Shown here: positions 10,035 to 20,025 of the stretch, in pieces
Layout of the letters: every line of letters starts with the position of its first letter
How positions within the stretch are numbered: position 1 is the first letter of the stretch
NCBI GenBank assembly: GCA_028641055.1
Contig: CM054060.1
Location: 165,196,416 to 165,260,415, forward strand
DNA from: Alopecurus myosuroides
Lineage: Eukaryota > Streptophyta > Magnoliopsida > Poales > Poaceae
Direction of reading: 5' to 3'
Length of the DNA stretch: 64,000 bases
Notes under the pieces: model-generated
The model's input: only the letters and a program-made list of their open reading frames with translations
Database searches by the model: none
What the model was told of the DNA's origin: nothing
Translations under genes and position numbers: made by a program

Positions 10035-11561
10035 TTAATCCCGCTTGGGTGACGTGAGCACGACACCAGCGCCAAGGCCTTCTTTCACCTTTGAGCCATC
10101 AAAGTGCATTTTCCAATAGTTGGAGACTGGAGCAGGAGGTTCATATTGCATCTCGGCCCAGTCCACAAGAAATTCCGCCAGGACCTGAGACTTGATTGCT
10201 TCTCTTCTCGCATACCCGGGAGCGTACGCGGCTAGCTCTATTGCCCACTTGGCTACTCTGCCACTCGCCTCCTTGTTTCCCATGATGTCCGAGATGGGAG
10301 CAGAGCTCACAACAGTGATGGGGTGCTCCTGGAAGTAATGTTTCAGCTTCCTGGCGCCCAGGTACACACCGTATGTCATCTTCTGGTAGTGCGGATAGTT
10401 TTGCTTGGAACTGGACAGCACTTCACTGAGGTAATAGACTGGGCGCTGCACACTCTTGCCTTCTTCTTCTCGCTCCACCACTATCACCACGCTGACTACT
10501 CGGTTAGTCGCGGCAATGTACAGCAGCATAGGCTCCTTGGGTAGCGGACTAGCCAAGACGGGAGCGCTAGCCAGCATTGCTTTCAGCTCATTGAATGCCA
10601 CGTCCGCTTGCGGAGTCCAGACAAACTTGTCACTTTTCTTCATCAGCTGGTACAGAGGCAGAGCCTTCTCGCCCATTCGGCCCAGAAAACGGCTCAGAGA
10701 TGCCAGGCAACCCGTGAACTTTTGCACATCTTTCAGTGATCTCGGCAAAGACATGCTTTCAATAGCTTTTATCTTAGAAGGATTGGCTTCAATGCCCCGA
10801 CTAGAAACCAGAAAACCGAGTAGCTTTCCAGCTGGTACACCAAAGGTGCACTTACTCGGATTCAGTTTCATTTTGTACCTGCGTAGGTTAGCAAAGGTTT
10901 CCTCCAGGTCGGCAAGCAGAGTATGTGTTTTATTCGTTTTGATGACAATGTCATCTACGTACACCTGCACATTCTTGCCGAGCTGATCATGCAAGCATTT
11001 CTGCATGCATCTCTGATAGGTTGCACCCGCATTCCTCAGGCCAAAACACATGACACGATAGCAATAAGCCCCGTACGGGGTAATGAAAGCAGTCTTTATT
11101 TGATCAGCAGGGTTGAGTGCAATCTGGTGGAAACCAGAGTAGGCATCTATGAAAGACAACAGTTCACAGCCGGCAGTGGAATCGATCACCTGATCGATGC
11201 GAGGTAGCGGGAAAGGATCCTTGGGGCATGCCTTGTTCAAGTCGGTGTAGTCGACACACATGCGCCATGCAGTGGCAGCCTTGGGATCTTCCTTTTTCTT
11301 CTCGACCATGACCGGGTTGGCTAACCAGTCCGGGTGCAGCACTTCCATGATGAAGTTACTGATCAGCAGCTTGGTGATTTGATCACCGATGGCCTTCCTT
11401 CTCTCATCCCCGAAACGACGCAAAGCCTGCTTCACGGGCTTGGCGTCAGGACGCACATGCAAAGAGTGCTCAACCAACTCCCTCGGGACTCCTGGTAGAT
11501 CTTCATTGGTCCAGGCGAACACATCCCGATTCTCACGGAGGAAGTGGATGAGCGCGCTTTC
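10035..11561 (-). CDS. pol: Reverse transcriptase and start of RNase H, Gypsy polyprotein (bounded by two stop codons)
   Basis: The frame is the same as gag-protease upstream, separated only by TAG at 11562-11564. RT motifs run in order: the DVFAW and PGVPRELVEH entry region, FIDAYSGFHQI (first catalytic Asp), FGLRNAGATYQR, and the YVDD box at about 10952-10963. RNase H begins with MHFDGSKVKEG, whose Asp is the first catalytic residue, and is then cut by TAA at 10035-10037 just before LKYVLQIHF. Related elements usually have a coding residue at both stop positions (family knowledge), so these are probably nonsense mutations. Readthrough of the TAG is possible, but the context AAA TAG GAA is not a known strong readthrough site. 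Confidence 0.9.
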   Translation of the reverse strand, partial: ESALIHFLRENRDVFAWTNEDLPGVPRELVEHSLHVRPDAKPVKQALRRFGDERRKAIGDQITKLLISNFIMEVLHPDWLANPVMVEKKKEDPKAATAWRMCVDYTDLNKACPKDPFPLPRIDQVIDSTAGCELLSFIDAYSGFHQIALNPADQIKTAFITPYGAYCYRVMCFGLRNAGATYQRCMQKCLHDQLGKNVQVYVDDIVIKTNKTHTLLADLEETFANLRRYKMKLNPSKCTFGVPAGKLLGFLVSSRGIEANPSKIKAIESMSLPRSLKDVQKFTGCLASLSRFLGRMGEKALPLYQLMKKSDKFVWTPQADVAFNELKAMLASAPVLASPLPKEPMLLYIAATNRVVSVVIVVEREEEGKSVQRPVYYLSEVLSSSKQNYPHYQKMTYGVYLGARKLKHYFQEHPITVVSSAPISDIMGNKEASGRVAKWAIELAAYAPGYARREAIKSQVLAEFLVDWAEMQYEPPAPVSNYWKMHFDGSKVKEGLGAGVVLTSPKRD

Positions 11562-14500
11562 CTATTTCTCCTCCAACCCGGAACCAATGATGGCCACGCG
11601 CTCCGGGAACTCGGGGTCAACCTGGACTGTCTTGGTCTCCTTGGCAGCTTGGAAAGCAGTACCATGCTGGGTACTCGGCACACCTTGTGCGCCAGCTTGT
11701 GCGGACTGAGCCATGGCCACCACCTCGTACATCTTCTTCTTCTCGGCAGCAATCACCATTGATTCCGCCAGCTGGGAGCTAGCAGAGGCACACTCCATGG
11801 ACTTCTTGTAATCTCCCGAGATGGTGATAATGCCATTGGGGCCGGGGATCTTCATCTTCAGGTAAGCCACATGTGTGGAGGCCATGAACTTGCTCAGAGC
11901 AGGCCTGCCGAGTAGAGCATGATAGGGGCTCTGATGATCCACCACTTCAAACTGCAGGCGCTCTGTGCGGCAGTTCTCCCGAGTACCGAATAGCACATCA
12001 ATCCACACTCGGCCAATCGGGTTGCATGAGATCCCAGGCACAATGCCATGGAAAGTGGTCTTGCTAGGCAGCATCATGTTCTCGGCCAGGCCAAGCTTCT
12101 CGAGTGTGTCCTTGTACACAATGTTGATGCTGCTGCCGTTGTCGATCAGCACCTTGCTGAACCTCACATTCTTCTCGGGGCCCAGGAAGGTAGGATCCAG
12201 CACCAAGGCATAGGTACCCGGATTGGGCATCACCTTGGGGTGATCTGCCCGAGTCCACCTGATCTCCTGGTCGCACCAGTACATGTAGTGAGGGACAGCC
12301 GGAATCACTGCATTGACCTCCATGGCCCGCCTGTGCTGTGATTGCTTGTCGACTGCCTCAGAAGTGAAGATCATATAGCTCTCATGGTGCTCTTGGTACT
12401 GGTTGGAGCCATTGCCCCCATTGTTGCCATTGTTGCCGTTGTTGTTGCCCTGATAGTTGTTGTTGCCTCTGTTGTTGTTGTTGCGGTTGTAGTTGTTGTT
12501 GTTGTTGCGGTATCTCTCGTTGTTGAAGTTCCGGTTGGCTCCTAAAGCCACCTGGTTGACATTCTCTCTTCTCGGGTAGACTGGCGGCCGAGTTGCGGGA
12601 GCGCGAGTAGGCTGAACAGTAGCATTGGCAGCTGGCAGAGGAGGAGGAGGAGGCAAGCCATCACTCTTGATCACATCCCACCACTCGCACTGCCGAGTAG
12701 TGTGGTTGGCGGGCCTTGAGGGGTGGTGAGTGTGAAAGCTACACGGACCATCCTTCATGTCATCAAAGACAAACTTCTTTGGCTGCTCGGAGTTCCCACT
12801 ACCCGGCTGAGCAGTGCGGAACGGTTTCTTGTTGCCCTGGCCCTGGTTCTGGTTCTGCCCGTAGGCTCCAGCAGGTTTTTGCCTTTGGCCACCACTGCCT
12901 CCAACATTCACTGCGTTCACCTCCTCAGGGTCATACCGAGTATCTACTCGGCGCTTGTTGCGGAACTCGTTGCGCTTGCTGCTGTTGAAGTTTCTTCTCG
13001 GCTCAGAGGAATCCATCAGTGGCTGAGTAGGATCACCGAGCGCGTACTGATCCGCGATCTTGATGGTCTCGGCCAGGGTGTTCGGCATCTCCCTCTGCAA
13101 TCTCTGCCAAAGCATGCTGCCATGTCGGCAACCCTGCGCAAACCAAGTGATGGCCTGTGCTTCATTCACACCCTCACAAGTGTTCCTCAAGGTGCTCCAC
13201 CGAGTAAGGTACTCGCGGTCCGTCTCGTCTTCTCGCTGCCTGCAAGCCGACAACTGCTGGGGCCTATTCGGCCTCTTGTATGTACTCGTGAAGTTGCTGA
13301 CGAATGCGTCCGAGAAGTCCAGCCAACAGTTAATGCTGTGCTTGGGCAAGTTGTTGAGCCAAGTGCGAGCTGGACCCTCTAGCATCTGCGGGACGTAGCG
13401 CACCGCCCATCTCCTGTTGCCACCCGCAATGTGGACTGCGGTGACGTAGTCATTGAGCCAATCTTCAGGCTTGGTGCTACCATTGTAGCTCTTGGTGCCT
13501 CTTGCAAGCTGGAAGCCCTTCACGGACGGCTCGTTCATGATGCGCGGGCCAAAGCACTCGGGGCCAGGAGGACCCGTGCTCTCAAGCCGCGCCGACAAGC
13601 TGATACGGTCCAGCTGGTGCCTTGCATCGCCAGGCGCCAACACGCGCTCACCGACACGGTCATGGATGTCATAACCAGCCATCTCCATAGCCGAGTAGCC
13701 ATCATCATACCTATCCACCTGCATAGCTGCAGGCTGCTCCACCGGGTTGGCGACTGGTGCCACTGGGCGCGGCTGCTGCCTCGGCCGAGTAGGCTGAGCC
13801 GCGGGTTGCCGAGAAGTACCCGGACGCGCGGCTTCTCGGACACGGCTTTGAGCTTGATGGGCTTGAGAGCCTGCTCGTGCAGCGTTGTGTTCCTGCCCGG
13901 GCTGCTGCGGCACAGCAACCTGTTTCGCGGCAGCAGCCGGGTCATACACCTGCATTTGCCTGTCTCTACCCGAGCGCCCGCTGCGGCTCTTCTCGCGGCT
14001 GGGATGCGGAGACGAGGCCTGATCGTTAGATCTAGCCGCGTGCGAGTGAACCACCTGCGAGGCTCCAGCTCCCGGGTTGGCCTTGCGGAACTCCTCGTTC
14101 TGCCTGGCGGCCTCCAGCACCAACTCGTTGAGCCTCTCCTGCTGCCTGAGACGCGCCTCTCCATCTAGGCGCGGCAACTCGGCAGCCACGGCTTGTGCGG
14201 CTCTGAGCGTCTTGGCGGGTGTGCTATACCTTGGCCCTGTGAAAGTGTTCGCGGTGGCGGACTGCGCGGGCTCCTCCGCAACTGTCGCCATCTCGGCACC
14301 CAGGTTGCGCCGCGTAGCGCCCACTCTGCTGGGCCTCCTGGCGACCGGCGTGAAGCCGTGAGCCTTGTTGTACTCGAGCTGGTCTAGACTCAGCTCAAGC
14401 CTGATCTTCTCCAACTCCGCCTGCTCGGCAAGCAGCTCCTGGCGTTGCCGCTCGAGCTGCTCCCTCGCGGCCAGGAGCTCGACGTCGGTGGGAGTGGGCA

Positions 14501-14846
14501 TGCCAGTTCGCGCAGCTGACGCGGGGATGACCGTAGACGTGGAAGGCGGCAAGTTGCTCTCCTTCTCGTAGGGCCGGTGGTTCCTGCCACCCGCGGGCGG
14601 GTCGTCAACCTCCTCGACGACGGCCGCAGCGCCAGTAGCAGCTGCGCCAGCGTTTGCCGCCAAGCCCGTCACCATCACCTCAGCGCAGCACGCAGAGCTG
14701 CATGCGGGCCTTCCGCGAGCAGCAACAACCGCGGGAGGATCCTCCGCGTCGTGCACCAGCTCAGGGTAGGTGTTGTTGGCGACGGTGGCGACGTAGACGA
14801 GGTGAGAGCCGAAGGAGATCACCGAGCCGCCCTCCGGCATGGCCAT
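11562..14846 (-). CDS. gag: Gag-protease of the Gypsy element
   Basis: From the ATG at 14846 this is 1,094 residues ending at TAG (11562-11564). The N-terminal third is Gln/Glu-rich coiled coil (LERQRQELLAEQAELEK). A retrotransposon gag (capsid) domain covers about residues 440-605 (RWAVRYVPQMLEGPARTWL onward). An Asn-rich tract at about 774-810 comes from a trinucleotide-like repeat. The aspartic protease active site is DNGSS near residue 900, followed by HALLGRPAL. The same frame is open further upstream into the 5' LTR, with another ATG at 15023 that would read through the primer site; I chose 14846 because it lies inside the internal region. Gag packages the element RNA, and the protease cuts the polyprotein. 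Confidence 0.85.
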   Translation of the reverse strand: MAMPEGGSVISFGSHLVYVATVANNTYPELVHDAEDPPAVVAARGRPACSSACCAEVMVTGLAANAGAAATGAAAVVEEVDDPPAGGRNHRPYEKESNLPPSTSTVIPASAARTGMPTPTDVELLAAREQLERQRQELLAEQAELEKIRLELSLDQLEYNKAHGFTPVARRPSRVGATRRNLGAEMATVAEEPAQSATANTFTGPRYSTPAKTLRAAQAVAAELPRLDGEARLRQQERLNELVLEAARQNEEFRKANPGAGASQVVHSHAARSNDQASSPHPSREKSRSGRSGRDRQMQVYDPAAAAKQVAVPQQPGQEHNAARAGSQAHQAQSRVREAARPGTSRQPAAQPTRPRQQPRPVAPVANPVEQPAAMQVDRYDDGYSAMEMAGYDIHDRVGERVLAPGDARHQLDRISLSARLESTGPPGPECFGPRIMNEPSVKGFQLARGTKSYNGSTKPEDWLNDYVTAVHIAGGNRRWAVRYVPQMLEGPARTWLNNLPKHSINCWLDFSDAFVSNFTSTYKRPNRPQQLSACRQREDETDREYLTRWSTLRNTCEGVNEAQAITWFAQGCRHGSMLWQRLQREMPNTLAETIKIADQYALGDPTQPLMDSSEPRRNFNSSKRNEFRNKRRVDTRYDPEEVNAVNVGGSGGQRQKPAGAYGQNQNQGQGNKKPFRTAQPGSGNSEQPKKFVFDDMKDGPCSFHTHHPSRPANHTTRQCEWWDVIKSDGLPPPPPLPAANATVQPTRAPATRPPVYPRRENVNQVALGANRNFNNERYRNNNNNYNRNNNNRGNNNYQGNNNGNNGNNGGNGSNQYQEHHESYMIFTSEAVDKQSQHRRAMEVNAVIPAVPHYMYWCDQEIRWTRADHPKVMPNPGTYALVLDPTFLGPEKNVRFSKVLIDNGSSINIVYKDTLEKLGLAENMMLPSKTTFHGIVPGISCNPIGRVWIDVLFGTRENCRTERLQFEVVDHQSPYHALLGRPALSKFMASTHVAYLKMKIPGPNGIITISGDYKKSMECASASSQLAESMVIAAEKKKMYEVVAMAQSAQAGAQGVPSTQHGTAFQAAKETKTVQVDPEFPERVAIIGSGLEEK
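12405..12530 (-). repeat. Trinucleotide-like low-complexity tract coding for poly-Asn in gag
   Basis: Plus-strand GTT/TTG-rich runs give a chain of Asn with scattered Gly, Arg and Tyr on the minus strand, between the capsid domain and the protease. Its length is probably variable between copies. Confidence 0.85.
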
Positions 14847-14975
14847 GCCGCCGAAACAGTCGGCGTTGTCGGTGACGAAGTCGAAGGAGCCGAATCTGTG
14901 GACAAGGCCACAAACTACGCGCTCCGCTGATGAAGATCCCGTCCGAACAGAAACTCCAGCCAGCGCCGCTGGTTG

Positions 14976-14992
14976 CCCCACGGTGGGCACCA
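14976..14992 (-). other. Primer binding site of the Gypsy element
   Basis: Two bases inside the 5' LTR the minus strand reads TGGTGCCCACCGTGGGG. It opens with TGG, as needed to pair with the CCA tail of a tRNA. I do not assign the tRNA. Confidence 0.75.
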
Positions 14993-14994
14993 AC

Positions 14995-15894
14995 TGTCGT
15001 GGTGGTGTCACGGCAGATGCCATGGGATGGCTAAAGATGTGGGGACGATGGACGCTGGAGGTGTCCGGGGAGGGATCACGCGACGAGTAGCCGCGTGAGG
15101 TGAGATCCACACAACACAAACAACACGATGTACCCAGGTTCAGGGCCCTCGTGAGGAGGTAAAACCCCTACTCCTGCCTTTCTCTATGTATTTCGATGTC
15201 TCTCCGAGTAGTCACAGTACAAATGATAACGCTACCGAGTAGCCTCTCTCTCCTCTCCGAGTAGAGCTAGGTCAAGAACTTAGGGTTTCTAGGGTTTCCA
15301 GTGAGCAACTGTTAGCGTGCCTCGCGCAGGAGGCGGCGGGGCACCTTATATACACGGTGCCCAGCCGGATACGTCCAAATCTAGACAAGTGTCGACATAG
15401 TGTGCACACCGTCCTTTCTCCGAGTACCCGCTGACAGCTTTGGTTCCTAACCTTGGCTGCTTCCGTAAAGTCGTTGGGCAAAACTAGGGGACAGACTGGT
15501 ATCACTGTACCTAGGCACAGAGTAGGCCCCCCTTATCCTGCCACGGCCTGCTTCCATGCTGTCACTGTCAGGCAGGCCGTCCCCACGTGAACAGTAGTTC
15601 GAATGCTGCCAAGTACGGACCCAGGATACGCGGGATCCTGTGTCAGAACGGCTCCTTTGACTTTCTGGCCCGAGTAGGTTCCCGCCAATGGTTCCCGCCA
15701 ATTGTACTCGGGCCAAACCTTCTACTCGTCAGGGTAGAACTTGACTGATATCTTCTTCTGGTCATCTTGAGGTGAGACCGAGTAGCAGTCGACCGGGTAG
15801 CGAGTACCTGGTAGTCGGCTACTCGACCAAACCTCTCTTCTGTAAGCGGCCTTTACCACCTGTCTTTACCCTACTCGGGGGTAACCCCCCGACA
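14995..15894 (-). repeat. Right LTR (5' LTR of the Gypsy element)
   Basis: A 900 bp repeat of 463-1362. Because the element runs on the minus strand, this LTR drives transcription. The likely TATA box is TATATAA on the minus strand (15346-15352), with transcription starting some 30 bases lower. Confidence 0.95.
15346..15352 (-). promoter_or_regulatory. TATA box of the Gypsy 5' LTR
   Basis: Minus-strand TATATAA within GTGTATATAAGGTG. It is the only good TATA-like site I see in this LTR, about 350 bases above the primer site. The same box occurs in the other LTR near 813-819. Confidence 0.6.
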
Positions 15895-15899
15895 GTAAA
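15895..15899. repeat. Right target-site duplication GTAAA
   Basis: Matches 458-462 and restores the interrupted satellite unit when one copy is removed. Confidence 0.92.
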
Positions 15900-16030
15900 C
15901 ACCCCCGTTTATAATTTCATGAAAAATTCGACCTTGCCAAAATTATCCATAGAAATTTGAGGAGCAACTATATCACATATAACAACGTTGTGCGTTGGAT
16001 TCATGTCATTTTGATTTGTTTTGAATTATT
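15895..16030. repeat. Continuation of the interrupted satellite unit
   Basis: The text after the Gypsy element (cccccgtttataatttcatg onward) matches the second half of the 203 bp unit seen at 50-190, with a few changes. Similarity fades after about 16030. Confidence 0.85.
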
Positions 16031-16871
16031 TAAATAACACGGTTTAATAGAAAAATCATATGTAAAACTGATAAAAATCATCGCTGTAGTAAATCTGAAG
16101 TTTTATTATATTTTATTTATTTAAATAACATGGTTTAATACTTAACAGCAAAGAAATCATATGTAGAACCATCGATCCCTATGGCCAACGTACCAACCAA
16201 TCAGAGCGCAGAACGAGCGTCTCGCGGATCGCTGTGGCTGCGAGCGCATCCGTCCGATGCACGATTCCTTCTAGAAGGCGTCGATCCAACAGCCCAGGTC
16301 GAATCTCTGTGTTTCCTTCTAGAAGCTTTTCGGGTGGTCAAACAGAGGGTTGACCAAGCTTGAAATGAGCATACATAATTCAAAAAAAATCGAAAAAATA
16401 TATTGCCGATGCACATAGTAGTGTTATGTCATATAGTAACGAGAAAAAAAATATAAACCTTTCTTATAAAGAATGGAACGAAAAGCCTTGTGTAACATGT
16501 GATATCTTGAACAGTCTAGTAGAGAGTTCAAGATAATGAGATGAGTTTCAAACCTTTGGAACTCAAATAAGGTCAAAATCTCACCAAAGCTTCATTTTGG
16601 TGTGACTAAGAAAGATCCAAAGTTATTTTTTCATTTTGAAGTTTTAAACTTGTTTTATTTACGATTTACGATTAAAACCATTATTATTCAAAAGAAAATA
16701 AATAATACGAATATTCATCCAATAAATTTTCAGGCTTCAGAATTGCATTATATAGGTCTAATACAAGTCTAGGAAAAATATAAATAGGATTTATAAACAT
16801 TAGAACGAAAGCCATCACTAAAATGAGATTCCTCGAATACAGGAGTAGAGATTTCAAAGAATATGAGGTGG
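16031..16871. other. AT-rich region without recognised genes
   Basis: No convincing gene. A GC-richer patch at 16180-16360 with repeated ccttctagaag is too short to judge. At 16362-16400 the sequence aatgagcatacataattcaa is an inverted, diverged version of the satellite segment ttgaattatttatgctcatt (about 382-400). Confidence 0.5.
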
Positions 16872-18346
16872 AAACATCCTGAATCTTCCGAAGAGGTGGG
16901 TTCTACCTTTTTGTTTTGTGTTCCTACGGGCTATCCTAGCACAAGCAAGCAAATAGTTCCACATTGCTACCCCCTTTCGACGCAGTTACCGCGTGTTTCC
17001 GTATAAGTCCGGTATTTCTCCAGCGGGGCTAGGGTTTCACCGGGAGGGGGGCTACGGAGCGTCTGGATCCCAACACAAGCTAGGGGGTTCCATACCATGA
17101 TAGTATAGGTGTGTTGTGTGCTTTGGATGTCAAAGATTGCTCTCCGGGGTGTAACCCGCTTCACCGGCATCCATTTCTCTCTCGTGAGAGCTTATAGGGT
17201 GAAACTTTTGTATCGGACCAAACATCCTGAATCTTCCGAAGAGGTGGGTTCTACCTCTTTGTTTTGTGTTCCTATGGGCTATCCTAGCACAAGCAAGCAA
17301 ATAGTTCCACATTGCTACCCCCTTTCGACGCAGTTACCGCGTGTTTTCGTATAAGTCCGGTATTTCTCCAGCGGGGCTAGGGTTTCACCGGGAGGGGGGC
17401 TACGAAGCGTCTGGATCCCAACACAAGCTAGGGGGTTCCATACCATGATAGTATAGGTGTGTTTTGTGCTTTGTATGTCAAAGATTGCTCTTCGGGGTGT
17501 GACCCGCTTCACCGGCATCCACTTCTCTCTCGTGAGAGCTTACAGGGTGAAACTCCTGTATCGGACCAACATCCTGAATCTTCCGAAGAGGTGGGTTCTA
17601 CCTCTTTGTTTTGTGTTCCTATGGGCTATCCTAGCACAACAAAGCAAATAGTCCACATTGCTACCCCCTTTCGACGCAGTTACCGCGTGTTTCCGTATAA
17701 GTCAGGCATTTCTCCAGCGGGGCTAGGGTTTCACCGGGAGGGGGGCTACGGAGTCTCTGAATCACAACAAAATCTAGGGGGTGCCATACCATGTTAGTAT
17801 AGGTGTGTTGTGTGCTTTGGATGTCAAAGATTGCTCTCCGGGGTGTGACCCGCTTCACCGGCATCCATTTCTCTCTCGTGAGCGCTTATAGGGTGAAACT
17901 CCTGTATCGGACCAAACATCCTGAATCTTCCGAAGAGGTGGGTTCTACCTTTTTGTTTTGTGTGCCTATGGGCTATCCTAGCACAACCAAGCAAATAGTT
18001 CCACATTGCTACCCCCTTTCGATGCAGTTACCGCGTGTTTCCGTATAAGTCAGGTATTTCTCCAGCGGGGCTAGGGTTTCACCGGGAGGGGGGCTACGGA
18101 GTGTCTGGATCCCAACATAAGCTAGGGGGTGCCATACCATGTTAGTATAGGTGTGTTTGTGTGCTTTGGATGTCAAAGATTTCTCTCCGGGGTGTGACCC
18201 GCTTCACCGGCATCCACTTCTCTCTCGTGAGCGCTTAGGGTGAAACTCCTGTATCGGACCAAACATCGTGAATCTTCGGAAGAGTTGGGTTCTACCTTTT
18301 TGTTCTGTGTTCCTATGGGCTATCCTAGCACAACCAAGCAAATATC
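16872..18346. repeat. Tandem array of 347-348 bp units, about 4.2 copies
   Basis: The landmark CATCCTGAATCTTCC starts at 16875, 17223, 17570 and 17917, with a mutated copy at 18264, giving spacings of 348, 347, 347 and 347. Units are about 95 percent alike by eye. The short ORFs recur once per unit on both strands and carry no recognisable domain, so I treat them as by-products of the repeat. Confidence 0.93.
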
Positions 18347-19192
18347 TCTAAAAATGTCTATAAATGACATGGCCGAGTAGTGCAGACAGCACCCGTCTAC
18401 ACTATTGTACATGCCTTAAAAACAGAGGGAACCTGATCCTCTTACTTTGCCCACCTTACGTTCTCTGACTTTCTCCCATGACACGTGGGTCCGGTGTGTG
18501 ATGGGCTCCATTTGTCAGGGACCTAAAGTCAGAGGATCGCGTTCCCGCACAGAGAATCGCTCGTCTCAGCGTCTGCAGGCCGTTGCCGCCGTAGTTTGCA
18601 TGCATGGACTCGATCTGCACCGTTCCTTACGATCAAACGATCGAAAATGAAGCGGTGCATGGACTGGGTGTTTTGTCTCAATGTAACGGCATGTAACGAC
18701 ACTGTCTAGTGGGGCCCCGTTCACCAGCCCGGTGCATGCACGCCTCGTTTTTTCAGAGTAAACAACGTGGCAGAAGAAGAAAATAGTTAACGTCGTGTCG
18801 CATTTGCAGCGACGCAGCCCTCCACGCCTAGTTTTCAGAAGATACGCATCAATGCATATGCAGCGAGGCAGGATTTGGCGTGAGACTTTGGACTTTCTTC
18901 TCTTCACCTCTTTAATACACGTATGCAACGTCGAATCACTTGACTGCCTAATGCACACGCGCTCGTACTCCGTATCACTAGCTGTCCTAGGCCTACGCCT
19001 ACGCCTGTTCTACACCGCTTTGACCATGCATCGACTCTTCTACACTGCACCCAATGTTTTCACACTGTTTGCTTCATCTACCCCAATTAATTCACGTCTA
19101 ATCGTGCCTTTAAATAGACCGTTTCACTCGTCCTTCATCTTCTCATCCCTCTCCATCCCTTTGCCCTTCTCTCCCTAGCTTCAAGCCCTAAC
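18347..19192 (+). promoter_or_regulatory. Unique region upstream of the small ORF, with weak TATA box
   Basis: No ORF is supported here. A TTTAAATA box at 19109-19116 lies about 80 bases before the ATG of the next gene, and the leader between them is pyrimidine-rich (ctcatccctctccatccc). One CCGAGTAG octamer sits near 18373. Confidence 0.4.
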
Positions 19193-19591
19193 ATGTCTTC
19201 CTACTCTCTACCATCTAGCCCCGAGTCGGTCTCCGACGAGGACAACCGCCCAAAAGATCGGCCTTGGTACGAGGCCGATTATACGTCGGAGGAAGTCAAA
19301 TCTCCCAAACGGGAGAGATCGCCATCGCCGCCCTTCGTCCACAACCCCAAGCCCTCCCTCACCGCCCACAACGACCTCTCCCCCAAGACGATCCGCCGCC
19401 TCAAGGAACTGGAGCGGCTGGAGAAGAAGCAGTTGAAGGCCGAGGAGAAGAAGCAGGCGAAGGAGGACGTGAAGGCAATGCGGGCCAGCATCAAGCGGGT
19501 CCGTGAGCGAGAGGAGAAGAGGATGCGGGCGGAGAACCGCCGCGTCCGCGTCAACAAGGAGATGGAGTACAGGGCGGCGGAATGGAAGTAG
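19193..19591 (+). CDS. Small charged coiled-coil protein of unknown function, 132 aa
   Basis: A single-exon ORF from ATG (19193) to TAG (19591). The first 60 residues are Ser/Pro- and acid-rich (SSPESVSDEDN, then SPKRERSPSPPF). The remainder is an uninterrupted Lys/Glu/Arg helix (KELERLEKKQLKAEEKKQAK) predicted to form a coiled coil. GC content rises sharply within the ORF, a TATA-like box lies upstream, and the third-base GC preference fits grass genes. No enzymatic motif is visible. It may be a grass-specific gene or a piece carried by a transposon; I cannot tell which. Confidence 0.5.
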   Translation: MSSYSLPSSPESVSDEDNRPKDRPWYEADYTSEEVKSPKRERSPSPPFVHNPKPSLTAHNDLSPKTIRRLKELERLEKKQLKAEEKKQAKEDVKAMRASIKRVREREEKRMRAENRRVRVNKEMEYRAAEWK

Positions 19592-19700
19592 GGCGCCGGA
19601 GGGCGGCAAGACCTCCCGGGCGCCGGAGGGCGGCAAGGGCTCCCGCATGCAGCGCGGGAGCAGTTAGGGCTCCCGCATGCAGAGCGGGAGCGGTTAGTTT
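19592..19700. repeat. Short GC-rich tandem duplications after the small ORF
   Basis: CGCCGGAGGGCGGCAAG occurs twice, then a 31 bp unit beginning gggctcccgcatgcag occurs twice. Both are local slippage-type duplications in the 3' untranslated region. Confidence 0.75.
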
Positions 19701-20025
19701 TTTTTAATTAGATGTAATGTCCCTAGGGCCACACTGATTATATGTAAAGTGGGGCCAGTTATCGAATTATAAGTATGTTTAATTATATATAAAGTTATGT
19801 CCTTATATTTGTCCAAATATGTACCCACTGTTTAGAAGTTTTATCCTTTCTAATTATCGCTTTTTAAAAAATATATTTCTAATTATCGCTTTAAAATATG
19901 CATATTGTAAACAAAATTTATATATAAGAGATGTGATGCATTATGTTTTCTAAGATAATCTACAAATTTCAGTTGATCACAGTATATATTTTATATTATT
20001 AATACGAATAATTTGATTGTTTAAT
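19701..20025. other. AT-rich intergenic stretch
   Basis: No ORF, repeat family or RNA gene recognised. Confidence 0.5.

Larger units (their letters stand above)
463..15894 (-). mobile_element. Young full-length Gypsy (Tat-type) LTR retrotransposon with antisense gene
   Basis: A 15,432 bp element bounded by two 900 bp LTRs and a GTAAA duplication. In its own (minus) orientation the order is 5' LTR, primer site, gag-protease, RT, RNase H, integrase, spacer, an antisense multi-exon gene, polypurine tract, 3' LTR. This order, with protease-RT-RNase H-integrase, is Gypsy, and an extra antisense ORF between pol and the 3' LTR is known from the Tat lineage. The two LTRs differ at two positions by eye, so insertion was recent. 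The coding frame nevertheless carries two stop codons, so this copy probably depends on proteins supplied in trans. Confidence 0.93.

Noticed and set aside
16872..18346. Multi-copy gene family in the 347 bp repeats
   Set aside because: The mini-ORFs start and stop at the same place in each unit, occur on both strands and have no recognisable domain.
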